Shown one piece after another: positions 35,127 to 48,500 of a DNA stretch of 64,000 bases. Position numbers and translations under genes: made by a program. Each line of letters starts with the position of its first letter. The stretch's first letter is position 1. The stretch is taken from contig DF239278.1 in assembly GCA_000507305.1 (NCBI GenBank), positions 182,365-246,364 on the forward strand. The letters are read 5' to 3'. Origin of the DNA: Breviolum minutum Mf 1.05b.01. Lineage: Eukaryota; Sar; Dinophyceae; Suessiales; Symbiodiniaceae. Below the pieces are notes generated by a model, which saw nothing but the letters and a program-made list of their open reading frames with translations, did no database searches and was not told the origin of the DNA.

Positions 35127-35279
35127 TTGGTTGATTGGTTAGTTGGTTGTGGGTTGTTGTTTGTTGTTGTTGTTGTTGTTGTTTGTTGTTTGTTGTTTGT
35201 TGGTTGTTGGTTGTTGGTTGTTGGTGGTTGCTGGTTGGTGGTTGGTTGTTGGTGGTTGTTGGTTGGTGGTTGGTGTTGC

Positions 35280-35322
<43 letters not shown>

Positions 35323-35323
35323 A
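35127..35323. repeat. Compound (GTT)n/(GTTGGT)n microsatellite
   Basis: Runs of GTT, TTTGTTG and GGTTGTTGGTGGTTG variants over about 200 bp, ending in 13-14 pure GTT units. Open frames across it encode only simple repeats. Confidence 0.95.
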
Positions 35324-36002
35324 CAAATAGTAATTATCCCGTATCCCGTGTTAATTTCCAAGGCTGCTGTTTTCATGTGCTAGTTGCGATTGCGTTTCCG
35401 GGCCATACATTCTGAAGTGCCAACCCCAGTATTCAGATTGTCCAGATGCCTGGGACAAGATCGCCTCAACAAGATTTGTGTTTGATCTGCATGGGTGTAT
35501 CAGGGGTAATAACATTACCCTTTTTGGAGGGATCAAGCAATGCAAAGGTACGGTGATTTTCGGCAATTTACCCTATAATAGTGCATTGTTTGGATTGATA
35601 ATATAATGACGGTATGGACGGTGTGGGATTCCACTTTCCAATCTATCTTGCTTCAAGTGTTTCGTTGGCTGAGTTTCGATGGAATGCTGTTAACCATGCT
35701 GTAGGATGATGATCTTTGTTTCGCTCCCTGAAATTTAACAGCAAAAAAGCACCTGAAACATGAGGGTTTGTAAACTTTCCTTTCTTAGAACATGGTACAA
35801 CTTAGGGGATGCGAGTTGTTTGCAGGCGGAGGGGTCTTTCATATTGTGGGCAATTGAACGATCTACCTAGGTACCCGCCATAACCAGGAAACTTCCGGCA
35901 AAATCATGTCACAACCATACTGGCTCAAAGAGGGGTTTTGCTGACGGCGTTTTCTGCGCCGCTCCAGCCCCTGTCATCTAAGTTCAGGTGCAGCAATGTT
36001 GG

Positions 36003-36070
36003 TGATCTTGTTGTTGTTGTTGTTGTTGTTGTCGTTGTTGTCGTGGTTGTGGTTGTGGTTGTGGTTGTGG

Positions 36071-36107
<37 letters not shown>

Positions 36108-36109
36108 GG
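36003..36109. repeat. (GTT)n microsatellite with GGTTGT interruption
   Basis: GTT run, then GTCGTT and four GGTTGT units, then a second GTT run. A 28-bp perfect palindrome lies 430 bp downstream at 36541-36568. Confidence 0.95.
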
Positions 36110-36697
36110 TCAGACTATACCTGTGTCACCACAGTTTGGCGATGTGGTGTACACATGTGTACTTGCATTCATACCTACCTACTTATCTACGTAGAATCTA
36201 CATACATTCCAACCTACCTCGCCACCTACATACCAAACTACTTATCTACCTACCAGTATACCTGCATGCCTACATGCATGTATGCATTCGTGCATATGAT
36301 ACACAGATACATGCATACATGGTGGCACAAGAGAGATATTCCTTTCCGGATAGTATAGACATGCACCTAAGACCTTCTCTGTGCCTGCATGCAAAGGTTA
36401 AGTTAGATGTTTTTTTTGTAAATCTACTCCACATTTAAATCATTCAAACCTTCGACAGGTTTTTTTTGTTTTGATCTTGTCCAAGTTGATCAATCTCCAA
36501 ACATTTCATCCAATCCCTTGAGCTGTCGAAAAAGGTTTCCAAACATGCCTTCATGTGAAGGCATGTTTTTTCGTGTCTTGGCGGAAGGAATCGGCATTGA
36601 AAAGAGGTGACACAAGATGTGATACAAAACCAAAGCCAATGTATCCTGGGAATGTCCTGGTCATAAGTCAACTCGGACACTTCAGGTGAAATTTAAG

Positions 36698-36807
36698 ATA
36701 CTGTTGATGGAAGAAATCCGGCTAACCACCAGGGATGTATAAAAACCTCGGAAGTAATGGGATAAACTACCTATCAACTGGTGCAGGATATCTTCCATCA
36801 ACAGTAT
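36698..36807. mobile_element. TA-flanked inverted-repeat element, family E
   Basis: Left end TACTGTTGATGGAAGAAATC pairs with right end GATATCTTCCATCAACAGTA. Copies are at 34426-34538 and 51559-51671. About 30 bp left of this copy is also shared, in inverted orientation, with the sequence right of the 34426 copy (AATTTAAGAT, CAGGTGAA), so the 34426 copy was probably once larger. Confidence 0.75.
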
Positions 36808-37550
36808 TGAATACTCTCTGGTAAAGGACATAGGAATGGAAAACCACCATTTTTGATAGGAGATACATCTTCAAATGGTGGATTTCCCAGCCAGCTATGT
36901 TAGTTTACCAAAGGGCATGACCCCCAAAGCGTCACGACGATGTGCATCAAATCATCCGCGGCATTTTTTGGGGCTGTTGAACGAAACGTGCCCCTGCAAC
37001 CTATCAACCAAGGCACGCCCTTTCGCCGTGGTAAAATTGACAATTTTTGGTGAGAAAACATAGGCAAAACCAGTGCAATTTGGAGGGGTTTCAGGAGACT
37101 TTTGGGATTTTTGACCATTTTTTTCTGCAAAAAAAATGCACTCCCTGAAACTAAGGATAATTAAATGACCCCTGAAAAGTGGTGGTTTTCGGGGACGCTC
37201 ATCCCTTTCCTAAAATGACCCATTTTCCAGGGGCTTGAGCAGTTTGTTTAGGGAGGGAAGCCATGAGAGCGGTAGAGATCTTGGCCGATCTTGAAATTTT
37301 GGATGAAGTCAAACGGCGTGAGCTGGGCAATAAGTTGTAAGGTTGGGACTGCAAAAAACAACACAAATACGGTACATGATAGATATAGATCAAATTCGTT
37401 ATTGGAATCATAAATTTGGAGGGTCTAGTCATCTAATCGCGTAATTTTGAACATATCCCAATGAAAATGGCAAATGATTTTCGTTGGGATGCTTCCTCGC
37501 ACATGAAGCATGAAGAGGACGCTTCTTTGAAACACTGTTGAATTCTTTTG

Positions 37551-37653
37551 CACCCCCGAAATTGCAGATAGCCCCTGAAAAATGATAGTTGGAAGACTAT
37601 TTTCCATTTGGGAAGGCCTGTTTTCAGGGGCTATCTTAAAGTTCCGGGCTGTA
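37551..37653. mobile_element. Inverted-repeat element, family B
   Basis: Starts CACCCCCGAAATTGCAGATA with GCCCCTGAAAAATGAT, and ends TTTTCAGGGGCTATCTTAAA then GTTCCGGGCTGTA. Further copies, differently decayed: 38432-38535, 41993-42109, 42430-42554, 46793-46913, 56985-57091, 58183-58276, 58929-59025, 60732-60850. The most symmetric copy is 56985-57091. Confidence 0.75.
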
Positions 37654-38947
37654 ATGGGTTGTTTGGTTGATGGGTCATGACTTGTGACCCCAAAATGATC
37701 ACTGAATAAGTCTAAACAGCCTGATGATATCTCTCCGTTGTGCTCGGGTGCTGGGAACGTGGCTGTTGCGACCCAAATCTAGGTGACACTCACAGCTTCC
37801 CCCCGGCCCCGGCCGAAAAATGGTCCGATTTTTTATACCCCTATACAAAGAGAAGGGTTTAGTAAAGGGTGCTTAACCATGATCTTTCATAAGTCCGCAT
37901 TGTTTCCTGAAGCCGATGGCTTCTGACGAAAGTTGGGTATACACCGTTTCCGGCCAAGCCAAGGTGCCTTTGCACTGACCATCATTGGTTTACCCGGCAT
38001 CTTGCCGAGCAATGGGCTTGGAAGCCATTCTCACTTTTATCTAAAACTTGCAAGTCACCCCAGAAGGAAGTTTAGTAAGGGAATCCTACCCAAAATGGCC
38101 TTATATCATTCAGGTTAAGGATTTATAGTAAATTGCCCAGATGAAATAGATCAGGTGCCCTCAGCCACAAATGATTATGATAGTGAGACAGAAGTTTCCA
38201 TGCCTTTTGTTCGGCTGTTTTAGGTATGCAGATTGCCCCTACCTAAGCCTTGCATAGTCAAGAACTGCGTTGATTTGAAATACATGATGATGGTACAGCT
38301 GGATTTGAGTACCTACTTAAGGCTTGGTGAAATCATGAATCCAAAGGACCACTTCTCCTGAAAATCGACGAATGGATACTAGAAAACGATGCTTTGGAAC
38401 GTGAATCTCCGTTCAAATATTGCCATTTCGGGTACACTCCCTGAAACTAATGCCATTCCAAAGGAAAAAAAGAAATTACTGTAATCTTCCAACCATTGAT
38501 TTTCAGGGGCGAGCCGTTTGTTTCAGGGAGGGGATATATCTTAAATTTCTGGGGGCCTGGCTACATTCCCCACAGTCAACTCGTCACCCAGGATGGTCTT
38601 TGGCGGTGGAAGTGCAGGTGGCGGAGATCCCGCGGATGTGGAAAGTCATGGAAGTCTCAAGTGACATGGGCCCGAGGCCTCCACAAGATATACATTTACA
38701 AGAATGATCAAGAATGCATGTGCCATATAAATTCTATTTGTATATATGTATGTTTATTGATTAACAATTTTACATTAAGATAAATCATATCTCTTCGCGT
38801 TTTGATGAAGCATGCTACTTTCACGGAGTGTGTTGTTGGGCGCCCTTCTAAAGCCTCATTTTTTAATTGTGTTTAGAAATCGATTCGCATGGTTTTTGCA
38901 AGTGGCAAAGGGGGATGGATTTATGGATGATCCTGACATTCTTGACT

Positions 38948-39043
38948 AGTTGGTGGTTTCAAATATATTTTTATTTTCACCCCTACCTGGGGAGATAATC
39001 CAATTTGACCAATATTTTTCAAATGACTTGAAACCACCAACTG
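38948..39043. mobile_element. Inverted-repeat element, family A (GGTGGTTTCAA)
   Basis: Termini TAGTTGGTGGTTTCAAAT and CTTGAAACCACCAACT. The core is conserved in all copies: TTTTCACCCCTACYTGGGGA, then GATAATCCAATTTGACC and ATATTTTTCAAAT. Other copies: 46400-46481 (left end decayed), 47053-47154, 60155-60234 (decayed), 61046-61136, 62238-62334, 62349-62456 and 63117-63225. The termini are mostly flanked by C-TA / TA-G. Confidence 0.8.
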
Positions 39044-39109
39044 GTTGACAATTTCTACAAACTTGGTATTCTTGCTAAATTAATCGCGGCAAGTCGCAGT
39101 CCAAAAGTA

Positions 39110-39480
39110 ATGATCAGTAGCTTAGATGGTTGGTTTTCAATTTTCAAGGCAGTTGACACCGCCGATTTTTTAAAGGAGCCTTGCCAACCCCGGTTTGTTT
39201 TAAACAAAAACATCACCAGGTATTCGGACTCTGTTCGTCACATTTTGGGAGATCAATGGAGAAATCACAGTACCGTACGGGTGACGAACTCGGGGAGCCT
39301 CATGGCCCTTGCCAACAACCCGCGGGAACCCGGCGCCCCGCGTAACGCCCCGTCAGGTGGATGTGTCGGGTCGGCATCAGTTGTTACCGGAGAAGCTCTT
39401 AAGGAAAGAAACGACGGAGGCCATGGAACTGGAGGAGTCTCATTCCTGCGAGGGGGTGGGGGGGAGAAGGTTTTTTTTAA
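39110..39480 (+). other. Possible exon(s), unrecognised
   Basis: Two overlapping plus-strand frames are open here; one reads RQVDVSGRHQLLPEKLLRKE then TTEAMELEESHSCE and looks protein-like, the other (from 39110) reads FLKEPCQPRFVLNKNITRYS. Without a homologue it is unclear which, if either, is used. Confidence 0.25.
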
Positions 39481-39515
39481 AAAATATTAGCAGGGAGGTG
39501 CGCGTGCCATAGGAG

Positions 39516-39518
<3 letters not shown>

Positions 39519-39575
<57 letters not shown>
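39519..39575. repeat. (GAT)n microsatellite
   Basis: About 18 pure GAT units, followed by AT-rich unique sequence with ATTATCATT-like motifs. Confidence 0.95.
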
Positions 39576-42500
39576 ATCATAACCATTATAATACTATCAC
39601 TGTCATTATTATATTTTCTATTTTTTTCTATTACAATGATTATTTTTCAATTGTAGTACATTATCATTATCATTTTTTATTTTCATGTATATATATATTG
39701 TTTGATGAATATGATATCTGCTAAAGACCAGCTCTTTCTCAGTCACAGCTCCTTTCAATGTCTTGAAACCGCCGCAGAAAATATTGTAGACATGTTGCAT
39801 CCTGATTTAGTGTCGGGTACCCCTGGAGGGTTCCTAAGCAAATACGCACACCTTTTCATTGCCCAGGTCAGCCCCATATGCTTGAGACATTCTCGTCATT
39901 TGATGCAAATATATAGTTCCACGACCTCACAAACCGACCGAGTGACATGAGAAGCGCCAAAGAACGCCTTGAATATAGTTTGGTGAGTTATAAAAGTATA
40001 TAAAAGTATGTAATGGTACTAGAAGTTTTATTTTCCCAGAATCCTACCACTTCATTTTATTTGTTTTTGATTGGCCAGGAGGTTGCAGAGGTGCTTCACA
40101 GACATAGTCAGGCTCCCTCCAATACCTCCAACAAATCCAACAATAGCCACTTGGATATGTCGGATCACTTGGAGAAACGTTTCAAAAGCCAAAAAACCCT
40201 TAACTCTCAGCGGTAGAGTTTGTTTCGGGCGAAAAAAACTTGCTGTTCAACTTGCCCCCCCAAGTTGTTTGAGGTTCAATTACTGTAGGGCCCTATGGAT
40301 CTAAGTCGTATTATGCCAAGTAGGGCTTCAACGTTTATCCTATTCATTTTACCTTGTCTCAGCAGCTTCTTTTGGTCATTTTTGTGTGTGGTATGGTATG
40401 GTAACCGGTACTGTTGATGTTATAGTCTGCAAACTGAGGACCAGGTTTTAGAATACACATATATATCATATATAGATATATATGATTTATTTTTAGTATA
40501 CATATGTAGAGAGAGAGAGAGAGAGATGCTGTTCACTGAACGCATGAAGTTTTTGTTGGAGGAATCCGTGGTTTGGGGCCCGCTGGTGTTGGGATTTTAG
40601 GGGCCTCCCTAAGAATCCCAATCCCTTCCATTTTCGGGGATCCCAGGAATCCAGACCACCAACCAGAATCACCAGTTTACAATTAGCTGAGTTTGATGGG
40701 TGATGTTTCAAGTTTCTTAAGAGCATGCGGAATTGGTCAGTCTTGCCGTAGATTAAAAACTGATGAAGGGCCATTGAAGATGATGACAAATGACATGGTG
40801 GTAGAGGCCAATAGTTTTAGCAAAGTCAACGAGTTACCCTCACTGAAACCAACATAGCACCTGGCAGGAGGCCTTTACAAAAGGAAGCTCATCTTCCAAC
40901 CCCAGTGTTTCAGATGCGAACTGCTTGTATTCATTCTTGTTGTTGTATCTAAAAATCCCTTTCATTCCTTGCAACATTGTTGCCTCCTTCATGACTTCAA
41001 TGGGGCCAATCCATCGTGAAAAAACCGTGAGGTGCCTTTGATAGCAACTCTGGGGTTTGGCAAGAAATTCGCAAAAAAGCCAAAGTCATTGCAGAAGATC
41101 CATTCTCAGCAACTTGGCGTTGGCAGATTTTTTTTTTTGAAGGGTGTGCTGTCTTTGGTCGTTACTGGGAAAACACACACCAGAGGGTGCAGGTGGTGTC
41201 ACCATTTTTTGGGGGGTTTGGGATGCGAGCATAGGAAGACCTATTGGATCTATGTAGTTTGCCCGGTGGCAACATGAGAATTGGGTATGGGTTTTTTTCG
41301 ATCAAACATTTGACCCAACAATTCTTAGCCTCATCTATGGCAATCACTTTGTGGATTCATTTGTCTAATCAAATTCATTTCTTATCCCTTCCCGGCCCCC
41401 TATCTAGCAATCTTAGAATCCAGGAATCTCTTTGATCTAGTAGAAATGTAACCATCATCTAACCGTGGTGGATCTGGTTGCATCCGGGGCCCCTCGCATC
41501 CCAAATGCATGGCACCCCTGACGTTTAACAGCTCGTCCCTGAAAAAATAGTGGGACTGGAAGAGACGATCCTACTTTCCTATTGGGTTTGTTTGGTAACT
41601 TGTGAGGGTCGATTCGTTCAACTTCGGGGGGTGTATATTCATTGATTACCTCCACTCAACGCCCAATGAGTCGTGGAGGCAGAGGGTCCACCAACAGTGA
41701 TCTACACTGCCCAGACAGCATCAGTACCTTTGGTGGCGTTGTATGGCCTGTTGTTTTTTTGGATGGGGGGCAAGGAACTGTTGATAGGTTGGGTACTTGA
41801 TTCTATGGTTTATTTGTTGGGGGTTATGCAGTTTATATAGACCAGGTTTTGGTATGTCAGGCATCAGCAGGATGAGTTCTGATGAGGGGAGCGATCTTTG
41901 ACACAAAATAAATCGCTGATGAAACATCTCAGGAGGTAGGGGTAGCTGTGTGAGGAAGAGATGTTCGATTACAGCAAGTGATAATAGAAAATCCTCCCTA
42001 CAACAAACACATCGCCCCTGAAAATAGGCCAGGTTCCGAAAAGGGAGGGATCGTCTCCCTTTGCCACCATTTTTCCAGGGCGAAAGCGCTGTTCGTTTTA
42101 GGGAGTACAAGTCGGAGGTGTAAAACTTCCAAAATCATGACATACCAAAAGATGGCAGCTGAAATTTTCATAGCCTTGGTAGAGATCTGTGGGACGATTT
42201 TCCGAATTATTTGGAATTTGTGTAGCAAGACGTCATGAATCAGATTGCGAATGATTTTGATTAGAATATCTGTCAATATGTCCCGAATGAGATTCGGAAA
42301 AGAAGATGCATCTCTAAAGATAGCAGTTCTGTATAAATTGAATGGATATGCCCACGTTTTAATTGAGGTGGACAAATATCCGTCAGCTTCGGCCAGTGGT
42401 GAATTCTATGTTGGGTCCATAGATTTTAGCCTACACCCCTATTAACCCATTAACATGTTCCCAAAAAAGGGACCATCTTCAAAGGAGGAAATTTCATCTT

Positions 42501-45500
42501 CCAACCATCATTTTTCAGGGGCGAACTGAGAACTCTTAATTTTCAAGGGAGTACTATCACTCCAAAAACCGAAACAACAATTGTTTCATCTATGATATCA
42601 AAATATCATTATAGTACTAATGATCTATGCCTACATCCACATATCCCCAAAGCGTCGTCCGTCGCTGTCGTTTTTTTTATCCTTCAAACAGTTTGGTGGC
42701 TTCAGGCCGCAGCCACGCTGATCATGGGTATGACGACTGGCGTCGTTGGTATCTTCTGCTTGTTGCACAGCTATCCTCCCGTACAACAGGTGGCTGTTGA
42801 GGGGCAAAGGTGTTGGGTTGAGATGGTTGTTGATGGAGGGATGATGAAGGGAGACATATGCAATTCCGTTTAGATGGATATTTTGATTTCAACACATGTT
42901 TCAAAGTATGCATATGTGTGCTTATCTATGTACATTTACACATAGACAAATCCTATACATCATAGATATTTCATTAAACAAATCACGTTTTGTAGCTCGA
43001 AAATTGTTACTAGGGTGGCTTGCCACTCTCCTTCCTGTTGGCGAACTCATATGGTTACGGACCCTATGTACTGTTAAGCATAGCTAGATGGTGGTTTGAA
43101 ATATGTTTTTATGTTCATTTTTTTTTTAAAGACGTTTGCACTTTGCAAAGAAAATTGCAGGACATTTCACTTTTTTTGAAATAAGAACAATCATTGTGAA
43201 GAGGTAGGTCTCTGAAACGATATGTTGAAATTCAATACAAGGTCTTAGGCCATTCTTTTAAATGACGAAGTTGGCTTGAATGATAGTGCGTGGGTGACGT
43301 TTTTTTTCTTTTTTTCTTTTTTTTGGATTGTCCCACGTCAAGGCGGTATGGAAGACGTTAGATACTTCCTTGAGCTGGTTCACTGCCCTGCTGATTTATT
43401 ACGTACTGAGAAGCTCGGAGTGAGACTGTTCCAAAAAGGTCCGAAAATCCAGTGTGTGAGATGATGTTGAACAGATGAGGTTTGCATGCAAGAGTTTTGG
43501 GGGGGGTTGACAATTTTGAATTAAACCTAAATGCTCACTGAAAAAAAACAGTCATGACTAGGTTCACCACTCATTTTGGTATACGGTATACATGGTCAAG
43601 TTGGCATCATCCTCGTGTGTTTGAGAGATTCACGATTTTTCATGTATTTTTTCACATTTGGATGATTTTATGGGTTTATATCTCTGCAGATATATAGTTT
43701 TGTGTGAAGTCTTGGTACCTCAAGTTTGGTCGCCGAGGAGAGGTCAGCAATTTGATGGTCACGGATGAGATGCCGCTTGAGGAGGTCTCCTTGAAAGGTT
43801 TGAGGCAAGTCGCAACAAAAAAACGTCGCTTTGGTTCACTGTGAGTTTCAAGTTGGTGGGCGGGAGCTAGGTATACCTTTTATTTCACCAATTTGAAGTT
43901 CTATCTCCTATTAAAGATGAGGCAATTTTCTGTAGTTGACCAGGAGGGTATGTTAAACCAGTCATATGTTTTGGGAACTATACACTGCTCAAAGAGTCCT
44001 CATGTCACGCTTCTTGTGGCGTGTAGCGTATGTGCTACACATACCCTTGGACCGGACCCGGACCCTCAAGGGACCCAGTCCTATAGTTATCGTAGTGACT
44101 TGGCTGGGCCAACAAAAACGACCACATACGACCTATCAACTGCAGGTGGTGCTTTTTGTGTTGGAGGGTTGCCAGCACAGTTTCGAATTATATACTGTAC
44201 ATATGTCAATTGTCGTCAATGACATGGCAACACATGTTTTGGGGGGATGTTTTGAGACACTGCACACATGCAATAATATACTAAGTCAAGTTCATGTGCC
44301 TCCCTTCTGAGAAAGCATCGCATGAAAGCACTTGTTTTTCGTGAGAATATTTCAGTGTACCCCCAAATCCTCACCCTCGCAAGAAAGAAGGCCGAAAGAT
44401 TGAGGGATTATTAACACCATCATCCCTTAATAATCCCCTAAGGCCTAATGTTGGCATTGGGGGGGGCATCCTTAGATTCCCGTGATCATAGGGATAGCTA
44501 CGGCTTTAAGCCCCCACAGGTAAAGTTATAGGCCCTTACTAACGCCCCTTATAAATGAAGGTTTTTTGTCCCAATAAGTATGGGCCTTGTTTCACCCCGC
44601 CCAGTTATTTTCAGCCATTTCTTGGGGCCCAAAAATCACCCTACTTAGAACTGGTCTCAAGGCGCAGCTCCGAGTTGCCTCCTGCCCGCAGTGGTTCAGG
44701 AGCTGTCACAGACGCTTGGTGTTTCCGTGTTTCCTCGTGGGGTCCCACGGTGAGGAAACGTATGGATGGGAGGAAAACACTGGTGAGGTGAGAAAAAAGG
44801 GAGGTGATAGTGATAGATAGATCCTGATAGATTGTGAGAGATAATGATTGTGATATTGAAGGTTGCGAGCAAAGTTTGTTTCTGATGTTCAGGGAATCTT
44901 TCAAGAAGGTGACTCACTCTTTAGGTTGGTGAGAGAGCAGTGGTTCATAGAGAGGAGGTCATGTTTTGGACCATTTTTCTTACACCCTGGAAGATTCACA
45001 TGGAACCTACAAATCACCCATTTAGAAAGGAACATTATCTTCCAAACCTCCATGATTATGTTCAATGTTAATTTTCAGGGGTGTACAGTACTCTTCAAGA
45101 TTTGTCCAGTGCTTTTTCTTTGGTTTGCTTCCATTACAGGTCGCTGTAAGTGATGCAGAGATAGCCTGAGCGGATTTTTCGAATAAATTTTGAGAGGATT
45201 GCGTCCGTCAATAGGTTTAAAATGGTTTAACACACACATCATACTCCATTTGCTTTGAAACCAGATATTCGCTATTGTAAGGAGCATATTAGGAGCATCA
45301 CTTTTTGACACCACGGATCACTTATACATCAACAGCTTGATCAGTTTCCAAGCGTTTGAGGTTGCCATGATGCGATTTCTCATCAGCTTCGCTTGTCATC
45401 AAGCCATTTTGGCCAATGGCAGGTGCGAAAATGGTGACCTTTGAGGATAGCACACGCGGCCATCACATTTCCAGAGGGGAGTCGCTAGTTATTGAATCTT

Positions 45501-48500
45501 TGTGTACATGTCTGTAAATGAAAAAAATACATATATATATATATACATATGACATATGTGTGTGTGTATTGTTTGTAGCAAGAACAAACATGACGAATCT
45601 ATATGCATATTTTTTTGGTTCTCCTTATGCCCCAAGCACCAATAAGGCTTCAATAAATAGGGGCGTTTTAGCCCAGCATTGCCCTTATTTCTGAGGGGTT
45701 TGTCGGGGATTCCCGATTCCGTGGACAGCCACTCCAGGCTGCATGTTGATACATCTGCAACACATTGGAACCCGCATATTGTGGCCCTTTTGGAAAGGTG
45801 CACACCTGGAACACTCCTTTTCACTCCTTTAGGGTTCTCATGGAATGATTTTTCCCAGAATTTTTTCCTGGCGAGAGAAAAGTCTTCCCCTAGACCCTTG
45901 CACACAGGGGTTTGCTGATATGTCCCCTATTAAAGGATTTTTAAACATCACCTCCAAGGATCGGAAATCCTGGTATTTCAGATCCTTGGAGGTGATGTTT
46001 AGGTGGGACATGTAGCGTCCAGCCCTGCAAGATGAATCAACTGAACGACGAATGGATGGCCTCACGGCGAATGCAGGCAACGTAAGGTCTTGATGAGGGT
46101 TTGCAGCAGCTTCGGCGCACAACTCGTGGGTGTGTTGGGTGCAGATGCCTTTGCAACATGGCAGGTGGGCGCCATGTGTTGTGGGAAAAGGGCATGCCCT
46201 CCTTGAAGCCTAGGCCATCCCAAAAGGAGATTTCATCTTCCAGTCCACTTCCCCAGGCTATGCTAAATTCGGGGCACATCTCTTGCTTCAACTTGCCAAG
46301 ATGTAAACCTTCCTTGGTCGCCTTGGTCGAAGGCAGTAGCAGTTCCTTCAACAAATTGGAGTTAGACAGGAATACAGAATCATGGAGAATTCCTACATGA
46401 TAGTTTTCAAAGACAATAAACCCCACCTGGCAAGATGATCCAATTTGACTAGTGTTCTTCAAGGTTGAAACCACCAACTAATTACTGTAGATGACGAGTT
46501 CATGGGGCCAAATTAGACCACAATTCGACCACCAACTTCAAAAAACCTAGCCGAAGACTCACTCATTTTTGTCCGCAGATTTTTTGTCAACACGAATGTC
46601 TCCCATGAAAAAGAGGGAATCAACGGATTCCTTTCACAGGAAACGTCAACATGGAATACGCCTGGCAATAGCTGTGGCTTGGTCTCTTGGCCATGGTTGT
46701 GAGGGTGATGGGCAAAAAATGGCAAAAACATTCGAAACAATCAATTGAATCTGATTGCATCTCAACAGCACGAACTGAGTCAGTACAAGTTAAAACACCC
46801 CCCCGGAAGTTTAACGAATCGCCCCGGAGAAAAATGACCTTCCCAAAAGGAAAGCAATCTTCCAACTTCCAACCATCATTTTTCGGAGGCTATGTTAAAT
46901 TTTTGGGGTGTAGTTTTTTTTGAATATAATTTCCCGTGCGATACACGAACCAATCAAAAGTTCAAGAGTATCACATCGTTCTCCCCCACAAAAAAGCACT
47001 GTTGGTTACAAAAGGTAGCTGCGTCACTTCGAGTAAAGGATTGAGTCATAACTAGGTGGTGGTTTCAAACCTGTTTTTTTTAACCCCTACTTGGGGAAAT
47101 GATCCAAATTGACGAGCATATTTTTCAAATGGGTGGTTCAACCACCCACCAGTAGTTTGACTTCCAGAAATTCCTTCCTTATGGTTTTGAGCTACCATTT
47201 GGGAGCTCCCTAAACCCGTGTTTTCCAGTGGGAAAATAACACCAATTTTATACGTGGACCCTTGTGAAGCTTCACTATCCATTGTTGTGTTTAGGCAGGA
47301 CCCAGTATATATCTATATACACAATTTTGCATACATATATATATACATATTCATGTTATTATTGTTGTATTATTCTTGTTAACTTATATACATGCATGTA
47401 TATATATATATACATTGAGTAAGGCTGTGCCTATGGGACCTAACCCACTCGCCAGACAAAGGTCTCATCTGTCCCGAGGTTTGCATCAGCGTGGTGATCT
47501 TTGCAATCCTAGTGGGCGGCACTGCATGGCTACGGGGCAAGGCAACAGGGAGGTGTTTAAGATGACCAGTAGGTAGATATGAATGATATGAAATCCACCC
47601 AAAACGGAAGATTCTCCATAAGCCATAAGCAACATTAAGCAACCTCACTCAGCCAATGACCAACCTTCAAACTTTTGGGGATTGACAGGAAATTGGTAAG
47701 AAAAAAAAGGTCTAAATTGATTTCGAATTGCATCATTTGTTCCTTGGGGTTGGGGGGAAGGGGCCTTACAGAGAAAGATGATCCAAGATGAAGAATGTTT
47801 TTTTTTGAGAACGTTTGGATCAACTGATGGTTTGGGATTCTAGGGGGTAAAGGGGATCCCAGGAATCCAAAGCACCGACCCAAACCACCAGTTACAATCA
47901 AGCTGATTGGAGATGGTCAACTACCTGACTTGTTTGAATCAATGATGAAGCCAAATCAAAGTGATGACACCGGAGTCGATGAGAATTAGGGCGATGTTTG
48001 GCTTCCAATCATTGAACCAATTCAGACACGAAAGAACTGAAACATTTGATAGCAGATTCAACATGTGGCTTTAAGAATGGCCATTGGCCTCCATAATCTC
48101 ATCAATAAAAAACCAACACATAGGAAAAACCTTGACCGGTCGAAGATCTTTTGAATCACACCCTGAGGGAACGTAGCCCTGGCAAATGGTTCCATTCACA
48201 ATTTGAGCCAGGCTGGAATGGAAGCTGAGCATCAGGACCTTTTCTTGACCTGAACATTTTAAGCTTAGCTTGGGCCAAGCGCTGATGTTGGGGAAGGTGG
48301 CCCACCTGGGAACTAACATATCCCTTCCCAAAGGTACTTTGGCAGATGATTTTCCTTTTCCCAAGGTGGGATATGTTAGTTCCCAGGAGGGCATTCATCT
48401 TGGTTTTGTGCAGGCTTTGTTTCTGAAGCAGCCCTGATAAGATCTGAGAGGATACTGAGGGCCTTTATATTTTGGTGAATGCCTGCATCAAGGGATGAGA

